This document shows positions 25,387 to 35,288 of a DNA stretch of 64,000 nt, piece after piece; position 1 is the first letter of the stretch, and the number at the start of each line of letters is the position of its first letter. The stretch is from CAIWHR01 sp963846855 (lineage in GTDB: Bacteria; Pseudomonadota; Gammaproteobacteria; Burkholderiales; Casimicrobiaceae), in the NCBI GenBank assembly GCA_963846855.1, contig CAWJXK010000008.1, positions 744,001 through 808,000 on the forward strand, written 5' to 3'. A model generated the notes under the pieces. It worked only from the letters and a program-made list of their open reading frames with translations. It made no database searches and was not told where the DNA came from. Position numbers and translations under genes: made by a program.

Positions 25387-28300
25387 CTAAACCTCCGCGC
25401 GGGCGGAATCCGCCGCGCGGGCCACGCGCTCGCGCAGCGCACGAAGCGCCACGAGGGCCGCAGGGTAGTCGTAATTCCGCAGTGGAGCATCGACGGCATC
25501 GAGTGAATCGCCGAGCGCCGCACGCAGCAGGGGCGCCGCGGTACGAAACGCCTCGCCCGAATCGAAGTCGGCTGCGAGCAGCAGCGCGTCGATCCGGTCC
25601 AGCGCCGCTTCCACCTTGTCGCGATCGATCGTCGACGGCTGCAGGGGCACGCTCTCCGGAAGCTTCTCACGCAATGCGGCGACGAGTTCCGCGAGGCTAT
25701 CCCGCAGTTCCGTCGATCGCGCCTGAAGGTCGTGCTCCGGCGCTCCCGCAACGATGGCCGATTCGAGGGCTGCCGCCTGCCCGTGCACCTGCGGCGCGGC
25801 GATCGCGCCGCTCGCGCCTTTCAGCGAATGTGCGAACCGACGCGCCGGCTCGAGCTGCCCGCCAGACAGATCCCTTTCGAGGGAGCCGATGCCGTCACGG
25901 TAGTGGGCGGCGAACTCGCGGAGCAGGCGCAGGTACGCATCCGGCTTTCCTCCGATCCGGGCAAGTCCCTGCGTGGCGTCGAGGCCGGGGATCCCGTACG
26001 CCGCGACAGGGCACGTGGCCACGGCGCCGCGCTGATCCTCGACGTCGTTGGACCGTGTCCCCGTGCCGGCATCGCGCTGCGGCAGCCATCGCAGCAGAGT
26101 AGCGAACAGTGTCTCCGGATCCACGGGTTTCGCGATGTGATCATTCATTCCCGCGGCAAGGCAGGCGGCACGGTCCTCGCCGAAAGCGTTGGCCGTCATC
26201 GCGAGGATCGGCGTGTCGCACAGGCGGGGCAGTTCCCGAATCGCACGGGTTGCCGCGAGGCCATCCATTTCCGGCATCTGCAGATCCATGAGAATCAGGT
26301 CGTAGGCCGTGCGGGTCGCCATCCCTACCGCCTGCACGCCGTTCTTGGCGACATCGACGACGAATCCGGCGCTTTGCAGGAGCTCGACGGCCACATCCTG
26401 ATTGACGGGGTTGTCCTCGGCAAGCAGCACCCGGGCACCGGTGTGAAGATGGCGAAGGGCATTCTCGTGCCGCGATGATTCCTCTTCTATCGCGGGGCCG
26501 GTCACCGGCTTTGCGGCCGGCGGCGCATCCGTCTCTTGCGCGTGCGCCAGGCGCGCAGTGAACCAGAACGTGCTGCCGACGCCGATTTGGCTTTCGAGCC
26601 CCACCTCGCCACCCATCATGTTGGCGAGATGGCGTGTGATGGCGAGCCCGAGCCCGGTCCCGCCGAAGCGCCGTGTGGTCGACGTGTCCGCCTGCTCGAA
26701 CGCGTTGAACAGACCATCCTGCTTGTCGCGCGGAATGCCGATACCGGTATCGCGCACGGAAAAACGGACCAGCACTCCGTCCGGGCAATCCTCGAGCGCT
26801 TCGCCGCGCATCGCGACCGTTCCCTTTTCGGTGAACTTGATCGCATTGCCGAGGAGATTGAGCAGTGCCTGCGACAGTCGCGTCGGATCCCCGCGCAGCA
26901 TCGCCGGCAGCGTGCGGATATCGACCGTGATCTCCAGCCCTTTCGCCCGCGCGCTTTCGCCGACGAAATCGAGCGATCGGGACACGAGCGCTGCGAGCGG
27001 AAAGTCGGTCGATTCGAGCGAGACCTTTCCCGATTCGATCTTCGACAGATCGAGAATATCGTTGATGACCTGCAGCAGATGCTGCGTCGCGGCGGTAATC
27101 TTGTCGAGCCGTTCGACCTGGTTCGGATTGCGGTTGTGGCGTCGGATGAGATGGGTGAGCCCGATGATTGCGTTCATCGGCGTGCGGATCTCGTGGCTCA
27201 TGTTGGCGAGGAATGAGCTCTTGACCTTGCTGGCGTCCTCGGCCCGGTCGCGCGCGGTGGTCAGCTCGGTGTTCAGATGCCGCAGCTCGAGCTCCGAATT
27301 CATCGTGGTCGTGATGTCGGTGACCAGCACGAAGATGCCCCGCACATCGCCGTCGCGCTCGTCCGGCACGTAGTCGACGCGCATATGACGACGCTCGTTT
27401 GGTCCAGGCAGTGAGCGCACGTAGCTCTGTGACGTCCCGCGGAGGGCTTCACGAAGGCGCGGCTCGGCCGTTACCAGAATCTCCGCGTCGACCAATTCGC
27501 ATATCGGGCGACCGATCCATGGCCCGGCCGGGAAATTGAACCATTCGGCGTACGTCCGGTTCGCAAAGCTGCATTGGAGGTCGCGGTCCCAGTAGGCGAC
27601 GCCGCCGGGAATGTTTTCGGCGACGGCCTTGGCGAAGCCTTCGGCGTCACCCTGCGCCTGCATCGCCGCGCGCAGCTCGCCGGTCCGCGTCGCAACCAGC
27701 TCCTCGAGATGATGCCGGTGCCGGTCGAGCTCCTCCTCGAGGCGCTTGTGCCGGGTGACGTCCTGCTTGATGGCCAGATAATGAGTGATCTTCCCGGCCG
27801 TGTCGCGGACGGGCGACACCGTGGCAAGCTCGATATAGTGTTCGCCGTTCTTGCGCTGGTTGACGAACTCGCCACGCCAGGGCGCACCCGCGGCGATCGC
27901 CTTCCACATCTCGCCATACGTTGCGGCTGGCGTAAGACCGGATTTGAGCACCCGCGGATTTTGGCCGAGTACTTCGTCGCGACCGTAGCCACTGACCTGC
28001 ATGAACGCTTCGTTGACGTATTCGATCCGCCCCTCGAGGTCCGTGACGATGATGCTCTCGGGACTCTGCTCGACGGCGAGAGAAAGCTTGCGCAACTGCA
28101 GTTCGGTGGCGAAGCGCTCCGTGATGTCGGTGAAGCTGACCATGACCCCGGAAAGGGGCGCGGTCTCGTCCGGCCGAATCGGCTCCGAATTCAGCAGGAG
28201 CCAGGCGATACTGCCGTCGGCGCGAACCTCTCCGAGCACGGCGCCGCGCTGCGGCTGGCCGGTGGCGAGCGTTTGCGCCACCGGCAACTCCGCCTGCGGA

Positions 28301-31272
28301 CAGACGGTGCCGTCAGGTCGGATCGGATGCCACGTCGCGATGGAGCGCCCGCTGTCGAGCATTTCGGCGTGCGTAATACCCAAGATACGCTCGGCCGAAG
28401 GGTTGCACTGGCGGGGATGTCCATCGCGATCGAAGATCATCACGCCTTCGCTGAGCGAATTGACCATCGTGCGGTAGTGGGCGCTCGACTCTTCGAGCGC
28501 TGTCTCCGCACGCTTTCTCGCGTCGATATCCAGCACGACGCCCAGCCCGCGCGCGGGGGTACCGTCCGGTAAATATTCGGCCCGGCCAAGCACCATGAGC
28601 CATTTCCAGCGGCCCTCGGACGCGGTCGCCCGATATTCTTCGGCAAATTCTGCATGTTCGCCGATGGCCCGCTTCGCGGCGGCGAAGACGCGGCCGACGT
28701 CGTCGGGATGCATGCGCTGCCTAAACATCTCGATTGTCATTGCGGACGCGTCGCCCGTCGGCGGCATCGTGCCGAGATTCGCCCACATGCCGGGCGACAC
28801 GTAAATGGACCCCGTGACGAAATCCCATTCGAACACGCCCATGCGGGCCGCGGCGAGCGCCATGTCCAGGCGTTGCCGGCTCTGGGTCAATGCCAGTTCA
28901 GAATTCTTGCGCTCGGTGATCACCTCGCTGAACAGAAGTAGTCCGCCGACGTTTCCTTGGTCGTCATTCCAGGGTCGGACCTCCCATTTCACCCAGTCGA
29001 GGCGCCCGTCGGCACGCGGAAACGGATCCTCGTCGCATTTCTCTATAGCACCGCTGAGGCACCGGCGATGGATCTCCTTCCAGCGATCGGTGATTTCCGG
29101 AAACACCTCATAGTGACTCACGCCGATGATGTCGCGCGCACCGATCCGATAATCCGCGAGCCAGCGGTGGCTGACGGCGAGGTAGCGCATGTCGCGATCG
29201 AGCATCGCGATCGCCGCCGGCGCATGCGCGACGAAGATCCGCAGCCGGTCCTCGCTCATGCGCAGGGCAGCCTCCGCGTTCTTGCGCTCGGTGATGTCCT
29301 CGAACAACGCGACGAACTCACCCTCGGCCGGGCGGTACGCGTAAACGGAGAACCACCTGCCCAAGGCCCGGACATGGGACTCGAAATGCGCAGGCTCGCC
29401 GGTGAGGGCCACGCGGCCGTACGTTTCCAGCAGGCCAGGGTCGTCGGCGAACAGCCCGGGAATGACGTCGCTCGCGCAGCGGCCGATCACGTTCTTCAGT
29501 CCGGTCAAGCGCTCGAATGCCGGATTGACGGCGAGGTACTCCCAGTCCACCGGGTTCGCGCGATCGAGAATCAAGCGGCAATGCGCGAGGCCGTTCAGCA
29601 TCCCTTCGAACAGCGAGCGATAGCGCTCGGCATTTGCCCGAACCGCGGTCTCCGCCCGCTTGCGGTCGGTGATGTCGCGCGCGATGCCGAACATGCCGAT
29701 GACGTTGCCTTCGGCGTCGCGCAACGGGCCCTTGGTCGCGAGGAAGGTCGTCTCGCCGGTGGGCGTGTTGAGCGTCTCCTCGTAGGTGCGCACGCAGTTG
29801 TCGTTCATCGCGCGCGCGTCGTTGCGCATGACCAGCTCGGCATCGTCTGGCGGGAAAAGCTCGCGATCGTCATGCCCGATCACCTCCGAGCTTGCCTTGC
29901 CCCAGAGGAGTCCTGCGCCGCGGTTGAACAGCAGGTAGCGACCGGCGCGGTCCTTCGCGAAAATGGCGTCGGTGGAGCTCTCGGCGATCGCGTCGAGCAA
30001 GCGAAGTGCCTTGATCGTTGCCGCGTGCTCGGTACGTCGCAGCAGCGCGTAGCGGAGCTCCTGCCGTTCGCGCAACAGATAGAGGCCGGTGCCCGCGGCG
30101 AAGAGCAGCAGCAAGGCGGTCGCGACGATCCACACGGAATCGCGCGTCACTTCAGCGATGATGTCGGCGCGATCGACTTTCGCGACGAGGTACCAGTGGG
30201 AGCCGGGGATCCGGCGCACTACGCCGAGAACCGGGATGCCACGGAAATCAGTCGCATCGAGCGCGACGCCTTCCGGCGCGTCGCCGCGAATGACACGCGC
30301 CGCGAGCAGGTCCGGCGTCGCGAGGGGCAGCGGATTCTGTCCGAGCATGCCGACGACCTGATCGCCATTATGCCGCACGAGAACCAGCGTGCCACTGGGG
30401 CTCGGGATCGGCCACACCCGCAGTGTCGGGACCAGGAAGTCGCCGGGATCGATCTCCAGCCCGACGGCGGCAACTGCCGGAGGACCGGTGAGCATCAGCG
30501 GCGCGACGACGGAGAGACGCAGCGTCGCGGCATTCGCGTTCGGCGGCAGGTAGATTTCGGTGCTTTGGGGTACACCCTCCGCCATGGCGGCGCGCGCCGC
30601 CGCCCGCAACGGGGGCGGTGTGTCGCCGACGTTGCCCGACTCCGCCCCGACCGTGTTGCCGCGCGCATCCAGCACGACGACGTTGCCGTACCCGTTGGCT
30701 TTGCGGAATTCGGCCAGCCGCTGCAGCAGTTGCTCGCCGCTTTCGGGATCCTGCGCCCCACGCCACTGTCGGTAGAGCCGGGCGAAGACCGCGCTGGAGC
30801 TGATGAATTTAGCCTGCGACTCGCGCTCGCCGAGCCAGCGCGCGAGCTGCGACATCTGCAGATCGGCGATCGCCTCGATGCGTGCCGCTTCGCGGCCTCG
30901 CTCCTGGTAATAGCTGAACGTGATCGCGGCCGCCGCCAGCGCGACGATGACCAGGGCAAACAGCGCAAACGGAATGAGCATCGCGCGCGTTCGCCGAGCG
31001 ACGCCGGCGGACGCCACATGTCCCGTCGGATTCTTCGCAACGCGACGTATCGACGCGTAGAGCAGGGTGGCGGTGATCGCGACAAACGCCCAACCCTTCA
31101 GCATGCTCAGTTGCGTCAGCATTGCGGGGTCGGCGACCAGGAAAGCCAACAGCCCGTCCGAGCCCAGGATCCACAGCGCGGCGAACACCGCATAGAGCAG
31201 TGCGATGCGCAGCGCGTAATGGTTTTCGGGCTGCGGCGGTGGAGACGGCTGAGGCTGGAAGGGGTCGGTCAT
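25387..31272 (-). CDS. Giant multi-PAS hybrid sensor histidine kinase
   Basis: 1961 residues. Two N-terminal transmembrane helices (about 15-80), then a further helix, a periplasmic sensor domain and a closing helix near 390-415. About seven PAS/PAC domains follow (ITDRKRAE/ITERKNAE-type ends repeat between them). The kinase core has His1360 in MSHEIRTPMNAIIG and a HATPase domain with DTGIGIP. A receiver domain carries Asp1663 (LILMDLQMPEMDG). A C-terminal HPt domain has His1815 (AHSLKGASG). All phosphorelay residues are intact, so it can run His-Asp-His transfer internally. The upstream HD-GYP regulator gene on the same strand is its likely output. Confidence 0.92.
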   Translation of the reverse strand: MTDPFQPQPSPPPQPENHYALRIALLYAVFAALWILGSDGLLAFLVADPAMLTQLSMLKGWAFVAITATLLYASIRRVAKNPTGHVASAGVARRTRAMLIPFALFALVIVALAAAAITFSYYQERGREAARIEAIADLQMSQLARWLGERESQAKFISSSAVFARLYRQWRGAQDPESGEQLLQRLAEFRKANGYGNVVVLDARGNTVGAESGNVGDTPPPLRAAARAAMAEGVPQSTEIYLPPNANAATLRLSVVAPLMLTGPPAVAAVGLEIDPGDFLVPTLRVWPIPSPSGTLVLVRHNGDQVVGMLGQNPLPLATPDLLAARVIRGDAPEGVALDATDFRGIPVLGVVRRIPGSHWYLVAKVDRADIIAEVTRDSVWIVATALLLLFAAGTGLYLLRERQELRYALLRRTEHAATIKALRLLDAIAESSTDAIFAKDRAGRYLLFNRGAGLLWGKASSEVIGHDDRELFPPDDAELVMRNDARAMNDNCVRTYEETLNTPTGETTFLATKGPLRDAEGNVIGMFGIARDITDRKRAETAVRANAERYRSLFEGMLNGLAHCRLILDRANPVDWEYLAVNPAFERLTGLKNVIGRCASDVIPGLFADDPGLLETYGRVALTGEPAHFESHVRALGRWFSVYAYRPAEGEFVALFEDITERKNAEAALRMSEDRLRIFVAHAPAAIAMLDRDMRYLAVSHRWLADYRIGARDIIGVSHYEVFPEITDRWKEIHRRCLSGAIEKCDEDPFPRADGRLDWVKWEVRPWNDDQGNVGGLLLFSEVITERKNSELALTQSRQRLDMALAAARMGVFEWDFVTGSIYVSPGMWANLGTMPPTGDASAMTIEMFRQRMHPDDVGRVFAAAKRAIGEHAEFAEEYRATASEGRWKWLMVLGRAEYLPDGTPARGLGVVLDIDARKRAETALEESSAHYRTMVNSLSEGVMIFDRDGHPRQCNPSAERILGITHAEMLDSGRSIATWHPIRPDGTVCPQAELPVAQTLATGQPQRGAVLGEVRADGSIAWLLLNSEPIRPDETAPLSGVMVSFTDITERFATELQLRKLSLAVEQSPESIIVTDLEGRIEYVNEAFMQVSGYGRDEVLGQNPRVLKSGLTPAATYGEMWKAIAAGAPWRGEFVNQRKNGEHYIELATVSPVRDTAGKITHYLAIKQDVTRHKRLEEELDRHRHHLEELVATRTGELRAAMQAQGDAEGFAKAVAENIPGGVAYWDRDLQCSFANRTYAEWFNFPAGPWIGRPICELVDAEILVTAEPRLREALRGTSQSYVRSLPGPNERRHMRVDYVPDERDGDVRGIFVLVTDITTTMNSELELRHLNTELTTARDRAEDASKVKSSFLANMSHEIRTPMNAIIGLTHLIRRHNRNPNQVERLDKITAATQHLLQVINDILDLSKIESGKVSLESTDFPLAALVSRSLDFVGESARAKGLEITVDIRTLPAMLRGDPTRLSQALLNLLGNAIKFTEKGTVAMRGEALEDCPDGVLVRFSVRDTGIGIPRDKQDGLFNAFEQADTSTTRRFGGTGLGLAITRHLANMMGGEVGLESQIGVGSTFWFTARLAHAQETDAPPAAKPVTGPAIEEESSRHENALRHLHTGARVLLAEDNPVNQDVAVELLQSAGFVVDVAKNGVQAVGMATRTAYDLILMDLQMPEMDGLAATRAIRELPRLCDTPILAMTANAFGEDRAACLAAGMNDHIAKPVDPETLFATLLRWLPQRDAGTGTRSNDVEDQRGAVATCPVAAYGIPGLDATQGLARIGGKPDAYLRLLREFAAHYRDGIGSLERDLSGGQLEPARRFAHSLKGASGAIAAPQVHGQAAALESAIVAGAPEHDLQARSTELRDSLAELVAALREKLPESVPLQPSTIDRDKVEAALDRIDALLLAADFDSGEAFRTAAPLLRAALGDSLDAVDAPLRNYDYPAALVALRALRERVARAADSARAEV

Positions 31273-31304
31273 GCGGGTTTCGCCGGGCTGCGAAAAGCCC
31301 GGGA

Positions 31305-32438
31305 TCAGGCGGCGCCGCGGACGCTTGCGATCTTGGCTGCAACCGACGCCTCGGTGTCGGCGTAGCGCTTCGCGATCGCGCAAAAACGGCCGAAGTCGGC
31401 GAGGAACGCGTCGACCACATCGGGATCGAATTGGCTGCCGCGGCCCGCCGCGATGATTTCACGGGCGTCGGCGAACGACATCGGTTCCTTGTAGACCCGG
31501 CGCGAGATCAGAGCGTCGTACACGTCGGCGAGTGCCATGAGCCGGGCGGAGATCGGAATCGCCTCGCCCGCAAGTCCGTCGGGGTAACCGGCGCCGTCCC
31601 AGCGCTCGTGATGGTGGCGGGCGATCACCTTCGCGACGTCGAGGAAGGCGACCCGGCGCTCGGAATCGCGCTCCGCCTGCGCGATCGCGTCGGCGCCGAG
31701 CTGCGCATGCGTCTTCATGATCGCCCACTCGGCCGGCGTGAGCTTGCCCGGCTTGAGGAGGATGCTGTCGGGAATGCCGACCTTGCCGATGTCGTGCAGG
31801 GGAGCCGATTTCGCCATCAGAGCAATCGTGTGCGGGTCGAGCTCGGCGGTAAACCGCGGATGCTTGCTGAGCGCCGTGGCCAGCGACCGCACGTACTCCT
31901 GGGTGCGGCGCAGGTGGTTGCCGGTTTCCGGATCGCGGACTTCGGCCAGACGCGCCAAGGCGTGGATGCTGACGTCCTGGACAAGCTGATTCTCGGTCAT
32001 CCGACGGGCGATTTCGCTTTCGAGCCAGGCGTTCTGGCCCTCGAGCCGGTCGCGTGCGCGCTTGAGCTCGATGTGCGTGTGCACGCGTGCCAGCATGATG
32101 GCGGGCTTGATCGGTTTCGTGATGTAGTCGACGGCGCCGAGCGCGAGGCCCTTTTCCTCGTCGTTGTCGTCGGCCAGCGCGGTGACGAAAATCACCGGAA
32201 TGTGACGGGAAGCGGTCGCGGCTCCGAGCTTTGCCAGCACCTGATAGCCGTCGAGGTCCGGCATCAGGATGTCCAGCAGGATCAGATCGGGCCTGGCTCC
32301 GGCCTCGACGATGCTGAGTGCGGTCTGCCCGGAGTTGGCCGCGAGCACCCGGAATTCCGGGCGCAGCAACTCGCCCATCACCGAGAGGTTTTCGGGGTTA
32401 TCGTCAACAACGAGAATGGTTGGGGTTTCCGTGAGCAT
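31305..32438 (-). CDS. HD-GYP response regulator (cyclic-di-GMP phosphodiesterase, RpfG-like)
   Basis: 377 residues. Receiver domain with Asp56 (LILLDILMPDLDG) and Lys in YITKPIKP, then an HD-GYP domain: LHDIGKVG metal site and HHERWDGAGYPDGL, the GYP signature. Expected to cleave cyclic di-GMP when phosphorylated. ATG at 32438 (MLTETPTILVVDD). It lies 32 bp upstream of the giant hybrid kinase on the same strand, so sensor and output form an operon coupling many PAS inputs to cyclic-di-GMP turnover. Confidence 0.93.
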   Translation of the reverse strand: MLTETPTILVVDDNPENLSVMGELLRPEFRVLAANSGQTALSIVEAGARPDLILLDILMPDLDGYQVLAKLGAATASRHIPVIFVTALADDNDEEKGLALGAVDYITKPIKPAIMLARVHTHIELKRARDRLEGQNAWLESEIARRMTENQLVQDVSIHALARLAEVRDPETGNHLRRTQEYVRSLATALSKHPRFTAELDPHTIALMAKSAPLHDIGKVGIPDSILLKPGKLTPAEWAIMKTHAQLGADAIAQAERDSERRVAFLDVAKVIARHHHERWDGAGYPDGLAGEAIPISARLMALADVYDALISRRVYKEPMSFADAREIIAAGRGSQFDPDVVDAFLADFGRFCAIAKRYADTEASVAAKIASVRGAA

Positions 32439-32794
32439 CTTCGTGGTCCATCCCGACGACCGAGGCCAATTTTCCGCGGTCGCGCGCGCGATTCCTTGAT
32501 TTCGATCTATTGCCGAGCATTCCGGTAGGGTACGAGACGCCCGGTCCTCCAAGGAACTTTGCAATTTGTATGCCGCAGCAGGCGTTCGCCGCGCGGTGGA
32601 AAGACCCTAGTCGCCGGCGCATCACCGGATTTGGCGAGTTCGCTCGACGCGGGGCGAATCTCCACCGTCCCGAGCGGCGGCATCGCAGTGGTCGCAGGTG
32701 GGGCGACTCGGCCGCGCCGCCCAAATCCCAGGCGCCGACTCGCCGATTGGCGGCGGTCCCGCGGGGAGAACCGCCGCGCGTCCGAGATATTCCG
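32439..32794. other. 356-bp intergenic region between the HD-GYP and TMEM175 genes
   Basis: No supported gene. It must contain the promoter of the minus-strand HD-GYP/hybrid-kinase operon; an AT-richer patch lies at about 32500-32575, but no confident -35/-10 pair could be fixed. Confidence 0.4.
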
Positions 32795-33373
32795 CTACGC
32801 GCCCGGAACCGCGCGCTCGATCCGGGGATCCGGGATGAACCACATGACCGCCACGAGCACGTAGAGGCCGACGGAAATCCATGGGTTGACCAATGCCAGC
32901 GCGATGGCGGCGGCGTAGATCACGACCGACGCGATGCCCTTGAAATCCAGTCCCATCGCGCGCGCCAGCGATGAATCCTTGCCGTGATGCCAGATCAGCG
33001 CGCGCTCGAGGATGTAATACGCGACGCCCGCCATCAGCAGCACGACGCCGTAGAGCGCCACGGGCAGCGCGGCGAAGTGATTCTCGTTGACCCACCCGGT
33101 GACGAAGGGAATCAGCGACAGCCAGAACAGCAGGTGCAGATTGGCCCACAGCACGCGACCGTTGACGTGCTGCACGGCATGCATCATGTGGTGGTGATTG
33201 TTCCAGTAGATGCCCACGTAGACGAAGCTGATCACGTAGCTGAGGAACACGGGCACGAGCGGCCCCAGCGCCGAGAAATCGGTGCCGTGCGGAACCTTGA
33301 GCTCCAGCACCATGATGGTGATGATCACCGCGATCACGCCGTCGCTGAATGCTTCGAGCCGTCCCTTGCCCAT
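32795..33373 (-). CDS. TMEM175-family (DUF1211) potassium channel-like protein
   Basis: 192 residues, six predicted transmembrane helices. The conserved first helix RLEAFSDGVIAVIITIMVLE has the FSDG signature of the bacterial TMEM175 family, which form K+-selective channels as tetramers. WNNHHHMMHAVQHV is the usual His-rich loop. ATG at 33373 gives MGKGRLEAFSDG; the longer frame is rejected. Confidence 0.9.
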   Translation of the reverse strand: MGKGRLEAFSDGVIAVIITIMVLELKVPHGTDFSALGPLVPVFLSYVISFVYVGIYWNNHHHMMHAVQHVNGRVLWANLHLLFWLSLIPFVTGWVNENHFAALPVALYGVVLLMAGVAYYILERALIWHHGKDSSLARAMGLDFKGIASVVIYAAAIALALVNPWISVGLYVLVAVMWFIPDPRIERAVPGA

Positions 33374-33492
33374 GCCGATCCTCCGTCGATGTTCACTCTG
33401 GCGCGCGAATCGGCGCGGGCATACCCATGCCGCTTTGGCGCAGCCCGTCGCAAGGGATGCGACGTTGCACGACACGCCTGCCGATTCCCCGT

Positions 33493-34479
33493 TCAATTAT
33501 GCGCGCGGTGTTTCTGCTCCCGACGGGCGACCTGCGCTCTGGCGGCGGCGGCCGCCCGCACCTTGGCATCGACCGCCTGGCATTCGGCTCCGCTGAACCG
33601 CGCGGCGAGCGCGTCCAGGAACACGCGCGTGCGCGCCGGCATCAATCGTCGACCGGGGAACACCGCCCATGCACTGACCGGCGGCAGCCGCCAGTCGGGC
33701 AGCACGTGAACGAGCTCCCCGCGCTCGAGGTACGGCAGCGCGAAGTGATCGTTGACGATCGTGATGCCTGCGCCGCCGATCGCCATCCGCATCAGCAGCT
33801 CAGGCGAATTCGCGGTCACTCGGCCCGGCGGAATGCCTTCCCATCGTTCGTCGCCGCGCGTGAGGACCCAAGGCATCGGGTCGCCCGTGCGCGCGAGGAT
33901 GCGCAGCGCGTCGTGCTCCATCAGCGCTTCCGGCTCGGGCGGCACTCCGCGCCGCGCGAGGTAGCCGGGAGCGGCGAACAGGCTGCCGGTGAACACCGCC
34001 ATGCGCCGGGCGGCGAGCGACGCGTCGTCGCGCAGGTCGCCCATGCGAATCGCAACGTCGAAGTTCTCGCCGACGAGATCGACGAAGCGCGCCGAGAGGT
34101 CGACTTCCAGCGTGATTGCCTTGTGCTTGAGCGCGAATTCGGCGAGCAGCGGCGCCAGAACGACGTTGGCGAGGTCGCTCGGCATCGACACGCGCAGCCG
34201 GCCGCTCGGCTCCTGCTGCCGGTTCTGCGCGATGGATTCAGCGGCGGCGACGTCCTCGACGACGTGACGCGCGTGCTCCAGCACCGCGACGCCGAACTCG
34301 GTGACGGTGAGCTTGCGCGTCGTGCGCAGCAGCAAGCGTTCCCCCAATTGCGTTTCCAGCGCGGCCACGCGGCGCGAGACCGTCGATTTGGGCACGCCCA
34401 GCCGGTCGGCGGCCCGGGAAAAGCTGCCTTCGTCGACCACGCGCGCGAAGAGGAGGAGGTCGTTCGGTTCGAGGCTCAT
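33493..34479 (-). CDS. LysR-family transcriptional regulator
   Basis: 328 residues. N-terminal winged helix-turn-helix (FSRAADRLGVPKSTVSRRVAAL, residues about 20-41) and C-terminal LysR substrate-binding domain. It is divergent from the azoreductase/pirin genes with 135 bp between the starts, so it probably regulates them in response to quinones or electrophiles, as known for many LysR/azoR pairs. The C-terminal 30 residues are Ala/Arg-rich. ATG at 34479 (MSLEPNDLLLFARVV). Confidence 0.92.
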   Translation of the reverse strand: MSLEPNDLLLFARVVDEGSFSRAADRLGVPKSTVSRRVAALETQLGERLLLRTTRKLTVTEFGVAVLEHARHVVEDVAAAESIAQNRQQEPSGRLRVSMPSDLANVVLAPLLAEFALKHKAITLEVDLSARFVDLVGENFDVAIRMGDLRDDASLAARRMAVFTGSLFAAPGYLARRGVPPEPEALMEHDALRILARTGDPMPWVLTRGDERWEGIPPGRVTANSPELLMRMAIGGAGITIVNDHFALPYLERGELVHVLPDWRLPPVSAWAVFPGRRLMPARTRVFLDALAARFSGAECQAVDAKVRAAAAARAQVARREQKHRAHN

Positions 34480-34614
34480 GGCGTCTGCTTTCGCACTAGG
34501 CAGTCGAGTATTGTTGCTCACACGGGATAATGATATCCATTTTAATGGCTTCCGGTCCATCCTTGCAACAAATATAGTACGGTCATCCACCCCACGAGAC
34601 CGAAGGAGCGAACC

Positions 34615-35218
34615 ATGAACATCCTCCAGATCAATTCCAGCCCGCGGCAGGATGCGTCGCAATCGACGCGACTCGCAAACCGGGTCGTCGCTTCGCCTGC
34701 GCGACGCCGATCCCGAGGCGACCATCACGGTTCGCGACCTCGGCCGTCTCCCGCATCCGGAGCTCGACGAAGCGGCGCTCGGCGCCCTGTTCACTCCGGC
34801 GGAAGAGCGCACGCCGGAACAGGCGGCACGGGTTGCGCAGGATGACGCCTTGATCGCGGAGATCCAGGCCGCAGATATCGTCGTGCTGGGCGTGCCGATG
34901 TACAACTTCGGCGTTTCCGCGCAACTGAAGAACTGGATCGACGCCATCTCGCGTGCGGGCGTGACCTTCCGCTATTCGGAGAAGGGGCCCGAGGGCCTCC
35001 TCAAGGGCAAGAAGGCGTTCGTGGCGCTGACGCGGGGCGGCAAGTACCGGAACACGCCGGCCGACACGCAGGTGCCTTATCTCAAGACCGTGCTCACGTT
35101 CCTCGGAATCACCGACATCCGCTTCGTGTACGCCGAAGGACTGGCGATGGGCGCGGATGCCGCGGAGCGGGGAATCGCTTCCGCGCACGAACAGATCGAG
35201 GAAGCGGTGGCCGCGTGA
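34615..35218 (+). pseudogene. azoR: FMN-dependent NADH azoreductase, frameshifted
   Basis: Starts MNILQINSSPRQDASQSTRLANRVVA with a GGAGCG-type ribosome-binding site, then one extra base (about 34693) moves the rest into the +1 frame: RLRDADPEATITVRDLGRLP through VPMYNFGVSAQLKNWIDAI and the end IEEAVAA. Both parts are clear AzoR family; the joined protein would be about 200 residues, full length. AzoR reduces azo dyes and quinones with NADH. The frameshift falls at residue 26, which would abolish activity if real. It is divergent from the LysR gene and followed by pirin. Confidence 0.85.
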
Positions 35219-35288
35219 AACGGCACGGGGCGTATTCGAAAGAGCCCCGAATGTCGAATGCAGGAAGCCGATGCAACCGGAGAATGTC

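Noticed and set aside
28957..31365. 802-residue open frame antisense to the hybrid kinase
   Set aside because: Shadow frame of a PAS/kinase gene with complete motifs on the other strand.
34480..34614. A defined LysR binding site and azoR promoter
   Set aside because: The region is AT-richer and contains ATAATGATATCC and a TATAGT, but no convincing T-N11-A operator with matched -35/-10 boxes could be fixed.
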